DNA of 39,005 nt from positions 1 to 39,005 of the forward strand of contig JBBJJH010000031.1 in NCBI GenBank assembly GCA_037623315.1, given 5' to 3'. The position numbers and the translations under genes were made by a program. Source of the DNA: Halanaerobiaceae bacterium ANBcell28. Lineage in GTDB: Bacteria > Bacillota > Halanaerobiia > Halanaerobiales > DTU029. Positions 16,775 through 27,854 of this stretch are shown one piece after another (positions within the stretch are counted from its first letter, which is position 1; each line of letters opens with the position of its first letter). The notes below the pieces were generated by a model, which worked only from the letters and a program-made list of their open reading frames with translations, was not told the origin of the DNA and did no database searches.

Positions 16775-18964
16775 CTAAGCCATTTTTATTACTTTTTTAC
16801 CATATGGCGCTACGGTAATTTCTTTACTATTACCTGAAGCATCATATACTATAGTCTTTTGTTCTTGATCGCTATTATTTATCACTACCATGTTTTTGCT
16901 ATTTGGATAATAAGCAGCCTCAGTATATATATTTGTACTTAGATAATTATTAAAATCTTTTTCTCCAGATGCTGCATAGGCAATAGCTCTGTGTAGTAAC
17001 CTAACATTCTGGCTTTTAAATTTAAAGCCAGATAAATAGACTCCTTTTCCTTCCAGAAAATTATTAACAGTAAGTTTAGGAGAATTATTTTCATCCAATA
17101 ATACCTCTGTATTTTTACCAAGCACATATATATTATCAACATTATCTTTGTCAAAATCCACTTCTTCTAGATCTTCCAGAATAAAGTGTTGATCCAACTT
17201 AGTATACTCATATCTATTATGAGAAATAGTTTGTCCAATTTCTCTATCTACACCTAATACATGAGACATCTGGAAATATTGGCTTCCTTCATATGTTGCC
17301 GAAGGCTCTCCTACACCAATAAAACCACCACCTTCTGCTACCCATTTAGTAAGTTTCTCTACGACTTGTGGATTATCCCAATTACTTCCTCCACTCCAGG
17401 CACTATTAATATGGCCAGCATTAATAATTACTTTAATTTCATCATCTATACCCTTATTTAGAATATCATCAAAGCTAATGAATTCCACATCAACTGGCAA
17501 GCCAGAAAGGGCTTCAATAATATGGTTTAGTTCTAACTCTGGATGTTCATGCATATGGCCACTACAAATCCAAGAACGCAAGCTACCCCAGGCAGTTAGA
17601 ATGGCCACTTTATATGGTGCTGTATATGCCTTATCATCATTATGCAATTCTTTTAAGAACCGGAATTCTTCTGTAAGCTCTTCTACATAATCCACAAAAT
17701 CTGGGAAAGGTTGTACAAGGTGTAAGTAACCACCAAGACCAATTCTATCTACAGGCTTTCTAATCAAAGCCCTTCTAATATTAACCCAGAAGTTTTTGCA
17801 ATCTGTTGTAGGGTCTCCTCCTTCTTTGAAGGTTGGTTCTCCAGTTAAACCTGTTGGGAATAAATAAGGATGTAGTCTCAATTCATGCACATCCGTTTCT
17901 ACTCCTGCACATTTTCTGGCCTCGAAACCATTAAATACACATTTAATAATTCCATCGAATCCAAGGTCTTTAAATCTCTTGCCATATGGCTCAATACCTA
18001 CCCAGTGATCATCATAGAAAACATAGGCTTTTTTATTGTATTTATGAACCAGATCAGTACACTCTCTACCAAATCTAACTACAAAACTATTTACAAAATC
18101 CATCCATTCTCTATACCTCTCAGACGGTACATTATGAGTAAGGTTATGTTTACCCTGATTTACAAAATCCTCTGATTCCAAACGATAGCCTTTTTCTTTT
18201 TCGAATTCCCTTAAGGCTTGAGGACTTACTGTAAAGTCATAAGAACCCCAGTCAGCATATCTAAACCTTAAATTGGGATCGTCACCCCAGAACCAGGTGA
18301 AATTATAAAACATGGAAGTAAAACGAACAACATCAGTATTAGGATGCTCTTTAAGCCATTTTTCTAGATATTTCAAGATGTGTTCCTGTGCTTCTGGATA
18401 AATAGGATCTATAGGCATCTGATGTTCTCTATCTCCCCAGTCATTGGTAATATGATTGTACATAGAGATAGCTTCCCATACTCGATAGGCTAAAAAGTTT
18501 ACTGTGTATTTATGCCACTTTTCAACACTATTGATTATAACAGTTCCTTTCTCCTGATCATATTGCCAATCCTCCACTGGCACTTCCTTATTACTAGTTC
18601 TATCAAATACCTGCCACCATTCTTTGGGATCATCATTGAAGTTTACTTCAAACTGTTGATCAAAATACCCATCCAATAATCTAATTTCCACTGTATCTTC
18701 TTCTGCAATAACAGGTTCAGTCATAAGAAAATTTTGCTGTAATTTATCTCTATTATTCTTAGCCCATTCATTATCAGCTCTTACCAGACATAGTGTAGAA
18801 TATATGTCAAAATCCATAGATAGAATTTTATCTGACAATACGGTACCATCACTATCTCTAATAACATCAGCACCCCATCTTTGTGCTAACTCAAGGGTTA
18901 AATCTTCATATCCTGCTTCTCCTGGAAGAGTAAAATCTCCCCTTTTATATTTTTCTTTGTTCAT
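16775..18964 (-). CDS. GH112 beta-galactoside phosphorylase (galacto-N-biose/lacto-N-biose or galactosyl-rhamnose)
   Basis: This 729-residue cytoplasmic enzyme of glycoside hydrolase family 112 splits a galactosyl disaccharide with phosphate to galactose 1-phosphate. The start KYKRGDFTLPGEAGYEDLTLELAQRWGADVIRDSDGT is diagnostic. Arg214 (VVRFTSMFYNFTWFWGDD) matches the substrate arginine of Bifidobacterium GLNBP. Asp318 in VFYDDHWVG is the likely acid catalyst. A C-terminal Rossmann-like part (KVAILTAWGSLRSW) and a final beta domain complete the family layout. Family members act on galacto-N-biose, lacto-N-biose or galactosyl-1,4-rhamnose. The adjacent pectate-lyase-like beta-helix genes make a rhamnose or pectin link possible, but this is weak. 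No ribosome binding site is near the ATG; a GGGAG is about 35 bases away across a small hairpin. Confidence 0.88.
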   Translation of the reverse strand: MNKEKYKRGDFTLPGEAGYEDLTLELAQRWGADVIRDSDGTVLSDKILSMDFDIYSTLCLVRADNEWAKNNRDKLQQNFLMTEPVIAEEDTVEIRLLDGYFDQQFEVNFNDDPKEWWQVFDRTSNKEVPVEDWQYDQEKGTVIINSVEKWHKYTVNFLAYRVWEAISMYNHITNDWGDREHQMPIDPIYPEAQEHILKYLEKWLKEHPNTDVVRFTSMFYNFTWFWGDDPNLRFRYADWGSYDFTVSPQALREFEKEKGYRLESEDFVNQGKHNLTHNVPSERYREWMDFVNSFVVRFGRECTDLVHKYNKKAYVFYDDHWVGIEPYGKRFKDLGFDGIIKCVFNGFEARKCAGVETDVHELRLHPYLFPTGLTGEPTFKEGGDPTTDCKNFWVNIRRALIRKPVDRIGLGGYLHLVQPFPDFVDYVEELTEEFRFLKELHNDDKAYTAPYKVAILTAWGSLRSWICSGHMHEHPELELNHIIEALSGLPVDVEFISFDDILNKGIDDEIKVIINAGHINSAWSGGSNWDNPQVVEKLTKWVAEGGGFIGVGEPSATYEGSQYFQMSHVLGVDREIGQTISHNRYEYTKLDQHFILEDLEEVDFDKDNVDNIYVLGKNTEVLLDENNSPKLTVNNFLEGKGVYLSGFKFKSQNVRLLHRAIAYAASGEKDFNNYLSTNIYTEAAYYPNSKNMVVINNSDQEQKTIVYDASGNSKEITVAPYGKKVIKMA

Positions 18965-18973
18965 GTTTTTAAT

Positions 18974-18989
18974 CTGATTATAGAATCAG
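18974..18989 (-). promoter_or_regulatory. Hairpin between a distant ribosome binding site and the GH112 start
   Basis: CTGATT (18974-18979) and AATCAG (18984-18989) form a perfect 6-bp stem with a 4-base loop, between GGGAG (about 18998-19002) and the ATG at 18964. Folding would bring the ribosome binding site to about 16 bases from the start. It may tune translation. Confidence 0.35.
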
Positions 18990-19085
18990 AATTTCACTCC
19001 CTTCTTTGATACATTTATATTTTAAACTTAGTCATTTATTATATGACTACGCTTTTAAGCAAATAATATTAAGTGGTTTTTTTAA

Positions 19086-20519
19086 TTAATCTTCTATGAT
19101 AGTCACTATATTATCATAGACTTGATTATTCCTATCATCTACTTGAGATCCATTTGATAAATAAATATATTCATCAATATATTCTGCACCATGTTGTCGG
19201 CCCCTTTTATCTCTATCTAAGGCATCTCTATAGGCTTCGCTAATTATCATTTCATTCCCTATCACAGAATTATTTATAAGCATATAAGTAAAATCCTCAT
19301 GTAGATGAATTAATGCTGGAACACCATTATCTAATAGAGCCGGGTTTTCCTGTATTACTTTATTATCAGCAAATATATTATCACTTGTAGGAATATTTCT
19401 TTCATGACTATTGTTCATAAATAAAGCTACAATCCAGGAATCTATAATTGTATTTCCTCTAACCTCATTATTCTGGGATCCACTCATCACCCAAATTCCA
19501 CGAGGGAAATTCTTTACAGTATTACCCGCTATTAAATTATTATGACTATCATTTGGTAAACGAATTCCACCATATGTATCTCCTGGAGGATTAATATTAA
19601 TTAACTCATTATCAACTATTATATTATCTTCCGCTCTAGAAAGGTTAATCCCTGGTCCAGTTGGAGATACAGCTGTCCTTATAAACTGATTATTTCTTAT
19701 TTCATTATTCCTAAATCTTAAATCAGGTCTTCTTTCCCAACCTGTAGATATAGCTCTACCATCCATATTATCAAAAATCGAATCGACAATAAGGGAATCT
19801 TTCATTAGGCGAATAATATTTCCACCAGAGTTTGTTAGCCTAACACGCTCTATTGTTAGATTGCGGAAAGGTTCTTCAATCCAGATACCACCAATCCAAT
19901 TCCCGATATTGTACATATCCACATCAATTGTTAGGTCTGAGAGCTTCATCCCTAGGTTTCTATCATCAGAATGATGATGAGTAGTATTGATAAAGGAATT
20001 ACGTGTATAACCTAGACCAGTATTTTTAATAACAGAAAGATCCATTCCTTCTCCAAGTAAACTAACCCCTTCATACAGAGCAAGGTTCCAGGAAATACGA
20101 TAAGTTCCCTCAGGAAAGAAAATAGTTCCTTCTTTTTCTCTACTAAAAAAATAACTAATAGCAGAGTCTATTGAGGTATATTCATCAGACTCTCCATCAC
20201 CACGAGCTCCATACCATTTAATATTTATAGCTTCCCCATCTTCTTTCTGCCTTAGCCATCTTCCTTCTCTTGTTTTGCTAGATCTAATAATCATCCCTCT
20301 ATCTGCCCACTCACTACTACTAGCATCAAAAAGAAATGTTCCTCCACCACCATCATTAGCTTCATGGTAGCCACTTACCTCAATGAGCATACCATCAGTT
20401 GCTTCTATTTGCTGTAAATCTTCAATAGTATCTGCTACTTCCATAGCAAATACAGACTGACTTATTAATAAAGACACTAAAAAAACTAGAAATAAAATAG
20501 CATTATTCTTACTAATCAT
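19086..20519 (-). CDS. Secreted right-handed beta-helix protein (pectate-lyase-3 superfamily)
   Basis: This 477-residue exported protein has a signal peptide at 1-25 (hydrophobic FLVFLVSLLI, cleavage likely after VFA). A pectate_lyase_3 entry segment follows, with INIKWYGARGDGESDEYTSIDSAISYFF (98-125 region) and FPEGTYRI near 135-142. A parallel beta-helix then repeats N-N-x-I-x-x-N turns, such as NNLIAGNTVKNFPRGIWVMSGSQNN. Proteins of this fold are lyases, glycosidases or phage-tail-like binders, and the catalytic residues cannot be assigned by eye. Its tandem neighbour at 20752 is a close paralogue with extra C-terminal domains but no 5' end. GGAGGGG lies 7 bases before the ATG. The gene precedes the GH112 gene by 121 bases on the same strand and may supply its substrate outside the cell, which is inferred. 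Confidence 0.82.
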   Translation of the reverse strand: MISKNNAILFLVFLVSLLISQSVFAMEVADTIEDLQQIEATDGMLIEVSGYHEANDGGGGTFLFDASSSEWADRGMIIRSSKTREGRWLRQKEDGEAINIKWYGARGDGESDEYTSIDSAISYFFSREKEGTIFFPEGTYRISWNLALYEGVSLLGEGMDLSVIKNTGLGYTRNSFINTTHHHSDDRNLGMKLSDLTIDVDMYNIGNWIGGIWIEEPFRNLTIERVRLTNSGGNIIRLMKDSLIVDSIFDNMDGRAISTGWERRPDLRFRNNEIRNNQFIRTAVSPTGPGINLSRAEDNIIVDNELININPPGDTYGGIRLPNDSHNNLIAGNTVKNFPRGIWVMSGSQNNEVRGNTIIDSWIVALFMNNSHERNIPTSDNIFADNKVIQENPALLDNGVPALIHLHEDFTYMLINNSVIGNEMIISEAYRDALDRDKRGRQHGAEYIDEYIYLSNGSQVDDRNNQVYDNIVTIIED

Positions 20520-20569
20520 ATGTATTCCCCTCCAATTTTAATTTGACAATATATAATATTGTAGATGAT

Positions 20570-20579
20570 AAAGCGCTTG
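20570..20579. promoter_or_regulatory. Possible LacI-family operator upstream of the beta-helix gene
   Basis: AAGCGCTT (20571-20578) is a perfect palindrome with the central CG typical of LacI/CcpA-family operators, about 55 bases before the beta-helix start. The flanks fit the catabolite (cre) consensus only partly. No LacI-type gene is in the window. Confidence 0.35.
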
Positions 20580-20700
20580 ACCTTATTTGAAAAATAATAA
20601 AGCTTAAATTTATTATACAACAAAAGAAAGTTTATCTCAAGAATTTATTATTATATTTATTTGTTTTTTCTTTTAATTTTTTTATTTTTATTTGAATATA

Positions 20701-20734
20701 CAAAAAGGCCAGATCAAATGACCTGGCCTTTTTG
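20701..20734 (-). terminator. Strong terminator after the truncated beta-helix gene
   Basis: CAAAAAGGCCAG (20701-20712) pairs with CTGGCCTTTTTG (20723-20734) as a 12-bp stem, with T-runs on both strands. It lies just past the stop of the minus-strand gene at 20752 and insulates it from the next beta-helix gene. Confidence 0.85.
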
Positions 20735-20751
20735 TAACTATATTGTATTAT

Positions 20752-23028
20752 TTATTTTCTTAAAAGAGCTTTATCCATATACCAATTTTGCGGAGTTTCA
20801 TCACGCAATATGATTTCAACCCAGCCAACATCAGCTACTCCTAAATCATTTAAATCAATAACTATCTCGTTCCAACCATCTTCAAAGCTATCAACTGGTA
20901 CTAGCTCATAAGGTGAACTTCCACCATGGAACTGTATAACAAAACCATGATATAATTCACTCACATCTTCAATATAAACCCAGAAACTAAATTCACTATA
21001 ATCTGCCCAATCTTCCGGCCAATTACGATGCCAATTTCTGATTCTAGCATCACTTACCCAGCCATCTCTTACAATTTCCATACTACTTAAACCTGTTTTT
21101 ACATAATCTAAATTCTCATTATGAATGATATTAGATGTTTCTCGATCCCATGTCCAACCACCGTCATTCCAATATCTATCATGTTCTATCTCAAACCAAT
21201 CAAATACCACTACACCATCTTCAAGAACTTCAAAACCAACTGTAGTAATACCATATCCACCATTATAGAAAGCTTCAACTTCCAAGAGGTAATATCCCAT
21301 CTCTTCAATTTCAGTTCCAGGTAAGAATTGTTCATTATTTAAAGAGATATAAATATCAGCATCATCTGTTACATCATCACCATCATTAAGTACTATTATC
21401 TCGGGAACTATTGATGTATAATAAGTTTCACCTTCAGTAATATTGTTAATATGCAATTCTAAATTTGCTTCTCTAACTATCTCAAACTCAAGTGACCTAC
21501 TTAGTACTACATCTCCATTTTGTTTAAGATTAACTATTAATTGATAATTATCATAATCACTTATTGGAGAACCATCATATATAATTGCATCATTTTCTCC
21601 TTGAATTAATAGTAATTCTTTTTCATAATCCACATCTTCTGATCCTTTGTTATTGACAGTAACAAGAGGAGTTACTTCTTTGTCAACATATACCTTATCT
21701 GCTTCTACATCTGTAATTGCAATTTCAAAGAGATCCAGTTCAAATCTAACAGTCATTATTCTAATGTTTTGCTCTCCACTAGCCTCGATTCTTAATGTAT
21801 GACTTCCATGTACATCAATTTCTTCACCAGTATACTCTTCTCCATTTAAAGTCATTTCATAACTTATATTAGTAAGTTCTTCACCATCTTCATCTACAAT
21901 ACTTACTACTGGCTGTACAGGATCATTGTAAGTTTCACCATCGGCTACATTTTCTATTTCAATATAAAATGGGTCATCTAAGACAATAAGTTCATTATCT
22001 CTTACTACATTATTTCTAGACTCTAATTCTGCACCCTGAGCCAATAAGACTACGTCCTCAATTAACTCATAACTCCAATCACGTTCATTTGCTTGAATAT
22101 TAGCTTTAAAATTTTCGTAATATGTTGCACTTATAGTTATTTTGTTACCTTCAACTGTATTATCTCTAAGCATATTATCATGATCCTCATGCAAATGAAT
22201 TAGTCCAGGAGGGTTGCTTTCATATTCTGGATTTTCTTGAATAATAATATTGTTTGCAAATATATTACCGCTAGTAGGTATTGTATCCTCATGACTATTA
22301 TTCATAAATAAAGCAACTATAGAAGAATCAATAACAGTATTAGCTCTTACTTCATTATCCTGAGAACCACTCATTACCCATATTCCACGAGGGAAGTTCT
22401 TAACTACATTGTCTTCAATTAGATTTCTATGGCTATCGTTTGGTAAGCGAATACCACCATAAGAATCCCCACCTGGGTTTATATTTATCAATTCATTTCC
22501 CCTAAAGATATTGTCTTCAGCTCTAGAGAAATTGATTCCAGGACCAGTTGGAGCATCAGCTGTTCTAATAAACTGATTGTCTTCAATCAAGTTGTTTCTG
22601 AATCTTAAATTAGGCCTGTTTTCCCAACCTGTTGAAAGGGCACGACCATCCATGTTATCAAAAATAGAATCTCTGATAACAGAATCTTTCATAAGACGAA
22701 TGATATTACCTCCACCATTAGTCATGCGTACTCTTTCTATAGTTAAATCTTTAAAATACTCTTCAATCCAGATACCACCAATCCAGGTATCTAAATTATA
22801 CATATCAATATCAAATGTTAAATCTTTAATTTCAATACCTAAAATCCTATCGTCAGAATAATGTCTAGAATTAGCGATGAAGGAATTCCTAGTAAACCCT
22901 GAAGCCGCTATATTTTTAATAACAGACTCATCCATCCCTTCGCCAACAATACTTACACCTTCATAAAGGTCTATACCATGTCCGATATTAAAAGTTCCTT
23001 CAGGAATTAAAACAGTCCCTTCTATTTT
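20752..23028 (-). pseudogene. 5'-truncated beta-helix paralogue with Ig-like repeats and a carbohydrate-binding-like tail
   Basis: The frame is open from a TAA at 23029-23031 and begins abruptly with IEGTVLIPEGTFNIGHGIDL, equivalent to residue 129 onward of the neighbour (EKEGTIFFPEGTYRI). The signal peptide and first 128 residues are missing, and no start codon with a ribosome binding site precedes the homologous part. The first internal ATG is at 22935. The beta-helix is very similar to the neighbour (for example GGIWIEE, LTIERVR, NIIRLMKDS, SIFDNMDGRA). Downstream it gains about three Ig-like repeats (around GETYNDPVQP, KVYVDKEVTP and GETYYTSIVP). A last beta-rich domain of about 150 residues, rich in Trp and Tyr (RYWNDGGWTWDRE), looks like a carbohydrate-binding module. 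This is probably a duplicated gene that lost its 5' end, and no stops mar the rest, so the loss looks recent. Confidence 0.75.
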
Positions 23029-23120
23029 TTATTTATTTGATTTTATTAAAAAAATTTTATGCATAAAGTACTTACTATGGGGAATTATATTAAAAAAATT
23101 TGAAAAGAGGATGTAAAAAA

Positions 23121-24017
23121 ATGAAATCCAAATTAAAAGCATGGTTTATAGCAATTCGCCCTTTCGGTTTTGCAACAACAACAGTTTCAACAAGTATCGG
23201 AGCTGCTTTAGCATTTTATTATGGAAATTTTAATTTGACTCTACATATTATAAGCATGATTCCTTTAATATTAATACATACAGGAACTAATCTAATAAAT
23301 GATTATTATGATGATTTATTAGGTATTGATACTGGGGATATAATAAGTTCAAGTGGCTTAAACCGAGTAAGAGACCTTATAAGCCCACGTGAATTCTATA
23401 TTGTAGGTCTAAGTTGTTTTTTTGCCAGTATCCCATTTGGAATATATCTATCTTTTTATCGTACTTGGATTATATTTTTAATTGGAACAATTGGAGCATT
23501 AGCTGGATTCTTCTATACAGCAAAACCTATAAGCTATAAATATTATGGTTTAGGAGGACCTTCTATATTTTTATGGATGGGAGTAATAATGGTCTGGGGT
23601 ATATTTTACATACAAACAGGTATCCATAGTTGGTATCCAGTTTGGGTTGGTATCCCTGTTAGTTTTTTAATAACCAGTATGCAACATTCAAATGAATTAA
23701 GAGACTATGAGAATGATAAAAAAAATGGCCTACTTACAGCCCCAGTAAGAATGGGAATGAAAGCGGCCAAGTATTACTACTATTTTTTAGTTAGTTCTGC
23801 ATATTTATCATTAGGGATTTTGATTTATTTTAAACTACTACCTATGTGGACATTACTTGCCTTTATAACTACACCAATAGCAATTAATAGAATTAAAACT
23901 ATCTATTATGCTCGTGGAGAAAAAGACTTAATAGGTATTGATCTAAAAATGGCAAGCCTTAACGTAGAATTTGGAGTAGTTTTAGTAATCACATTAATTA
24001 TTAGTAAAATTTTCTAA
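23121..24017 (+). CDS. UbiA-family prenyltransferase, MenA-like
   Basis: This integral membrane prenyltransferase would attach an isoprenoid chain to an aromatic ring, as in menaquinone synthesis. With the ATG at 23121 it has 298 residues and about eight or nine spans. The first aspartate motif, NDYYDDLLGID, is at 60-70. The second, NELRDYENDKKNG, is at 191-203. Both bind Mg-diphosphate. I prefer this start to the TTG at 23100, because GAGG lies about 10 bases upstream and WFIAIRPFGF is the usual N-terminal helix. No men genes flank it, so the acceptor is unproven, and other UbiA members remain possible. It converges with the aldo/keto reductase, with only 35 bases between. Confidence 0.83.
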   Translation: MKSKLKAWFIAIRPFGFATTTVSTSIGAALAFYYGNFNLTLHIISMIPLILIHTGTNLINDYYDDLLGIDTGDIISSSGLNRVRDLISPREFYIVGLSCFFASIPFGIYLSFYRTWIIFLIGTIGALAGFFYTAKPISYKYYGLGGPSIFLWMGVIMVWGIFYIQTGIHSWYPVWVGIPVSFLITSMQHSNELRDYENDKKNGLLTAPVRMGMKAAKYYYYFLVSSAYLSLGILIYFKLLPMWTLLAFITTPIAINRIKTIYYARGEKDLIGIDLKMASLNVEFGVVLVITLIISKIF

Positions 24018-24052
24018 GTGATTAACATGAACTTGTATTATACTTGTCCTGA

Positions 24053-25105
24053 TTAAGACATTGTCCCTTTCATCCTGCTTAACAATTCAGCTACAGGTAG
24101 ATTATATGGGCACTTATCTGTACAATTATCACAAGCGACACAGATATCTGCCTGTTTTTCTAATTTTTCATATTCTTCTCTAATCATATGCATCTGTGCC
24201 CAATTCACTCCATTATATGCTTCTATCCTATTATATAGTTTTAATAATGATGGAATATCAAGTTCAACAGGGCATGGTAAACAGTATGCACAACCCCTAC
24301 AATAATGTTCACTTTTTATCTCAACTTTTTCTTTAATTTTTTGTTGCTGGGAAGAAGTTAAAACTGGCATTTCAGCTACTTTCAAAGCAGTTTTTAAATA
24401 TTCCATTTTATCAAGTCCAGGAATAACTGTAGTAATGTCAGGGTGGCTTGCTGCAAAGCGAAGGCTTTCCTCAGCTTTTATATCAAATCCTAAATTACGA
24501 CTATTGGCCTCAGTTAAAATTCCACCAGCAAAAGGCTTCATAATAACAATACCCATATCCTTTTCCTTAGCAAGAGGAATCAAATTTTCACTTACTTGAG
24601 TATTTGCAGCATTATAAGCCAACATTACTAATTCAAAAGGGCCTTCTTGAAGCATTACTTCTCCTACTTCTATACTATGAGTAGATATAGCCAGATGATT
24701 TATAACACCTTCTTTTTTCTTCTCTTTCATAAAATCAAGAACACCATTATCCCTTATCTCTTGCCACTCTTTCATAGTACTAACATCGTGAGCAAATAAA
24801 ATATCTAGAAAATCTGTTTTTAGATTAGATAGTATAGTCTTTACATCCTCTTTAAAACTATGAAGGTCCCGTGAGATAACTTTACTTGAAATTATTACTT
24901 CATCCCTACGACCTTCAAGAGCAATGCCCAATTTCACCTCACTGTCTCCATAAACTCTAGCAGTATCAATGTAATTTATGCCATTTTCCAGAGCACATGA
25001 GACTAATTGATCTACTTCATCCTGCGGTACTCCACCTAATTGTAAAGCACCAAAACTTATATGCGAAACTTCTAATTCAGTTTTTCCTAAGCGACGATAT
25101 TCCAT
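24053..25105 (-). CDS. Aldo/keto reductase with C-terminal iron-sulfur domain
   Basis: This 350-residue protein has a TIM-barrel aldo/keto reductase carrying the catalytic tetrad: Asp and Tyr in DTARVYGDS (47-55), Lys in ISSKV and His in LFAHDVS. The C-terminal 90 residues hold ferredoxin-like cysteine clusters, CRGCAYCLPCPVELDIP and CVACDNCTDKCPYNLP. Such fusions are common in anaerobes, where they probably reduce aldehydes or ketones with ferredoxin or NAD(P)H, with no known substrate. The gene follows valS by 23 bases on the same strand and probably shares its transcript. The ribosome binding site AAGGGAGAG precedes the ATG. This is a family assignment only. Confidence 0.85.
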   Translation of the reverse strand: MEYRRLGKTELEVSHISFGALQLGGVPQDEVDQLVSCALENGINYIDTARVYGDSEVKLGIALEGRRDEVIISSKVISRDLHSFKEDVKTILSNLKTDFLDILFAHDVSTMKEWQEIRDNGVLDFMKEKKKEGVINHLAISTHSIEVGEVMLQEGPFELVMLAYNAANTQVSENLIPLAKEKDMGIVIMKPFAGGILTEANSRNLGFDIKAEESLRFAASHPDITTVIPGLDKMEYLKTALKVAEMPVLTSSQQQKIKEKVEIKSEHYCRGCAYCLPCPVELDIPSLLKLYNRIEAYNGVNWAQMHMIREEYEKLEKQADICVACDNCTDKCPYNLPVAELLSRMKGTMS

Positions 25106-25128
25106 ATTAAACTCTCCCTTACAAATAA

Positions 25129-27774
25129 TTAACTTAACTCAGCCAAACGCTCCTGCAACATATCTCGTTTTTCTTGATATTCTTCTAATTTCTCTTTTTC
25201 ACGATCAACTAATTCTGCCGGAGCTTTATTTACAAAGCCTTCATTAGATAGTTTACCTTTTGCTCTATTAATTTCTCCAAATACATTTCCTAACTCTTTT
25301 TCTAGACGTTCAATTTCTTTATCAAGATCTACCATACCTTCCAGTGGTAGAATAACCTCGACTCCAGAAGTTATAGCAGTAGAAGACTTATCTGGTTTAT
25401 CTGCTAAATCTTCCGCTATAGTCAATTCTTTTATGCGTCCAAGGTCTTTAATATAGTCATATGCTTCATCAACTATACTTTTCTTATCAGAAGGAACATT
25501 CAAGATAGCTTTAATTCTCTTTCCTGGGTTTACTTTCATCTCATTTCGTATATTTCTAATAGCCTTAATTATATCCATACTTAAATTCATCTTGTCTTCT
25601 ACTTCCTGGTCAATCTCTGCCTCAACTACTGCAGGCCAGTTTGCTAACATAATACTTTCAGTCGTCCCTGGAAGTTGTTGCCAGATTTCTTCGGTGATAA
25701 ATGGCATAACAGGATGTAATAAACGTAATATTTTTTCCAATACTAATATTCCAACGTATTGGGCTGTTTTCTTAGCTTTTAGATCTTGATCTTGATATAA
25801 TCGTGGCTTTATTAGCTCAATATACCAGTCACAAAATTCGCTCCATATAAAGTCATATAATGTTTTACTAACTTCACCAAAGTTATACTTAGCAAGCGCT
25901 TCTTCTACCTCTTTAGTAACCTTATTTAAACGACTAATAATCCATCTATCAGCTAAAGTATATTCAAGATCATCTTCACTAATATTATCAAAATCCAGAT
26001 CAGGAATATTCATCAATATAAATCTGGAAGCATTCCAGATTTTATTTGCAAAATTACGACTAGCCTCTAATTTTTCCTCTCTAAACCGCATGTCGTTACC
26101 TGGAGTATTTCCTGTAATTAAAGTAAAACGTAAAGCATCAGATCCATACTTATCTATTACTTCTAATGGATCAATACCATTACCCAATGATTTACTCATT
26201 TTACGTCCCTGCGAATCTCTGATTAAGCCATGAATATAAACATCACTAAAAGGTATCTCATCCATAAATTCTAGACTCATAAAAATCATTCTAGCTACCC
26301 AGAAGAAGATAATATCACGACCGGTTACCAATACATCAGTAGGGTAATAAAACTTAAGCTCCTCAGTATCTTTAGGCCAGCCTAGTGTTGAAAAAGGCCA
26401 GAGACCAGAACTAAACCAGGTATCGAGCACATCCTCATCCTGTTTTAAGTCTTTACTTTGACAGGCTGGGCATTCTGTCACTTCATCTTCCTTGCTAACG
26501 ATAACTTCATTACAATCTTGACAATACCATACAGGAATGCGATGGCCCCACCATAACTGTCTAGATATACACCAATCACGGATATTTTCCATCCAGTTGA
26601 GATACACTTTATCAAAACGCTCAGGTACAAAGCGTATATCACCATCTTTAACTGCTTTAATAGCCGGCTCAGCTAAGGGTTGCATTTTTACAAACCACTG
26701 TTTAGAAACTAAAGGTTCAATTACAGTATCACAACGATAACATTGACCAACTGCATGATCATAATCTTCTATATCTTCAAGTAATCCTGCTTCTTTCAAT
26801 TCCTTGATTATCTCTTCCCTGCATTTATAACGATCCATACCTGCATATTTCCCTGCTGACTCTGTCATATTTGCATCTTCATCAATAACTTTAATAATTT
26901 CGAGATCATGTCTTTGCCCCATATCGAAGTCATTAGGATCATGGGCAGGAGTAACCTTAACCATACCAGTTCCAAATTCCTTATCTACAAATTCATCAGC
27001 AATAATTGGAATTTCTCTATTCACTAATGGCAGTACAACACTTGTGCCAATTAAATCTTTATACCTTTCATCATGTGGGTTTACGGCCACAGCTGTATCT
27101 CCAAGCATTGTTTCTGGTCTAGTTGTAGCAACAACTATATATTCATCTCTATCTTTAAGTGGATATTTTAAGTGCCAGATATGACTACTATGATCCTCAT
27201 GTTCCACCTCAACATCAGAAAGAGTTGTATGACAATCAGGACACCAGTTTACAATATAGTCTCCTTGATAAATGAGTCCTCTTTCGTATAGTTCTACAAA
27301 TACCTCTTTAACCGCTTGAGAACAACCCTCATCCATAGTAAAACGTTCTCGTGACCAATCACATGAAGAACCTATTTTACGAAGTTGTTTGGTAATTCTA
27401 CCTCCATATTCTTCCTTCCATTCCCAGGCTCTTTCTAGAAAGCCATCTCTACCAAGATCATCTTTCTCATAACCATCTTCCCTCATTTTTTCCACTACTT
27501 TAACCTCTGTAGCTATACTGGCATGATCTGTTCCAGGTAACCAAAGTGTATTAAACCCCTGCATCCTCTTCCACCTTGTAAGGATATCTTGTAATGTATT
27601 ATCAAGTGCATGGCCTAGGTGTAGTTGTCCTGTAATATTTGGTGGTGGCATTACTATGCTATAAGACTCCTTAGAAGGATTAAAAGCTGCCTCAAAATAA
27701 GCTTTTTCTTCCCATTTTTGATACCATTTCTCTTCAACCTCATCTGGATTATAAGTTTTTGCTAAATCTATCAT
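25129..27774 (-). CDS. valS: Valyl-tRNA synthetase
   Basis: This class I synthetase charges tRNA-Val. It has 881 residues, the normal length. The ATP-binding signatures are [18 protein letters not shown] with HLGH at 52-55, and KMSKSLGNG near residue 526. The editing domain ([15 protein letters not shown]) and an anticodon-binding helical domain ([10 protein letters not shown] onward) follow. A C-terminal coiled-coil arm (about 810-881, [15 protein letters not shown]) completes the bacterial ValRS form. A zinc-knuckle-like CXXC pair ([11 protein letters not shown] and CPACQSK) is present. AGGAGG lies 7 bases before the ATG. A T-box leader senses uncharged tRNA-Val upstream. The aldo/keto reductase is next downstream. 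Confidence 0.97.
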   Translation of the reverse strand: MIDLAKTYNPDEVEEKWYQKWEEKAYFEAAFNPSKESYSIVMPPPNITGQLHLGHALDNTLQDILTRWKRMQGFNTLWLPGTDHASIATEVKVVEKMREDGYEKDDLGRDGFLERAWEWKEEYGGRITKQLRKIGSSCDWSRERFTMDEGCSQAVKEVFVELYERGLIYQGDYIVNWCPDCHTTLSDVEVEHEDHSSHIWHLKYPLKDRDEYIVVATTRPETMLGDTAVAVNPHDERYKDLIGTSVVLPLVNREIPIIADEFVDKEFGTGMVKVTPAHDPNDFDMGQRHDLEIIKVIDEDANMTESAGKYAGMDRYKCREEIIKELKEAGLLEDIEDYDHAVGQCYRCDTVIEPLVSKQWFVKMQPLAEPAIKAVKDGDIRFVPERFDKVYLNWMENIRDWCISRQLWWGHRIPVWYCQDCNEVIVSKEDEVTECPACQSKDLKQDEDVLDTWFSSGLWPFSTLGWPKDTEELKFYYPTDVLVTGRDIIFFWVARMIFMSLEFMDEIPFSDVYIHGLIRDSQGRKMSKSLGNGIDPLEVIDKYGSDALRFTLITGNTPGNDMRFREEKLEASRNFANKIWNASRFILMNIPDLDFDNISEDDLEYTLADRWIISRLNKVTKEVEEALAKYNFGEVSKTLYDFIWSEFCDWYIELIKPRLYQDQDLKAKKTAQYVGILVLEKILRLLHPVMPFITEEIWQQLPGTTESIMLANWPAVVEAEIDQEVEDKMNLSMDIIKAIRNIRNEMKVNPGKRIKAILNVPSDKKSIVDEAYDYIKDLGRIKELTIAEDLADKPDKSSTAITSGVEVILPLEGMVDLDKEIERLEKELGNVFGEINRAKGKLSNEGFVNKAPAELVDREKEKLEEYQEKRDMLQERLAELS

Positions 27775-27854
27775 ATTATTAGCCTCCTTAAATTAACGAT
27801 CTTTTGTAATTTTTCTTGCTTGAAAACAGCTAAAAACTTTGATTTCTAAACATT

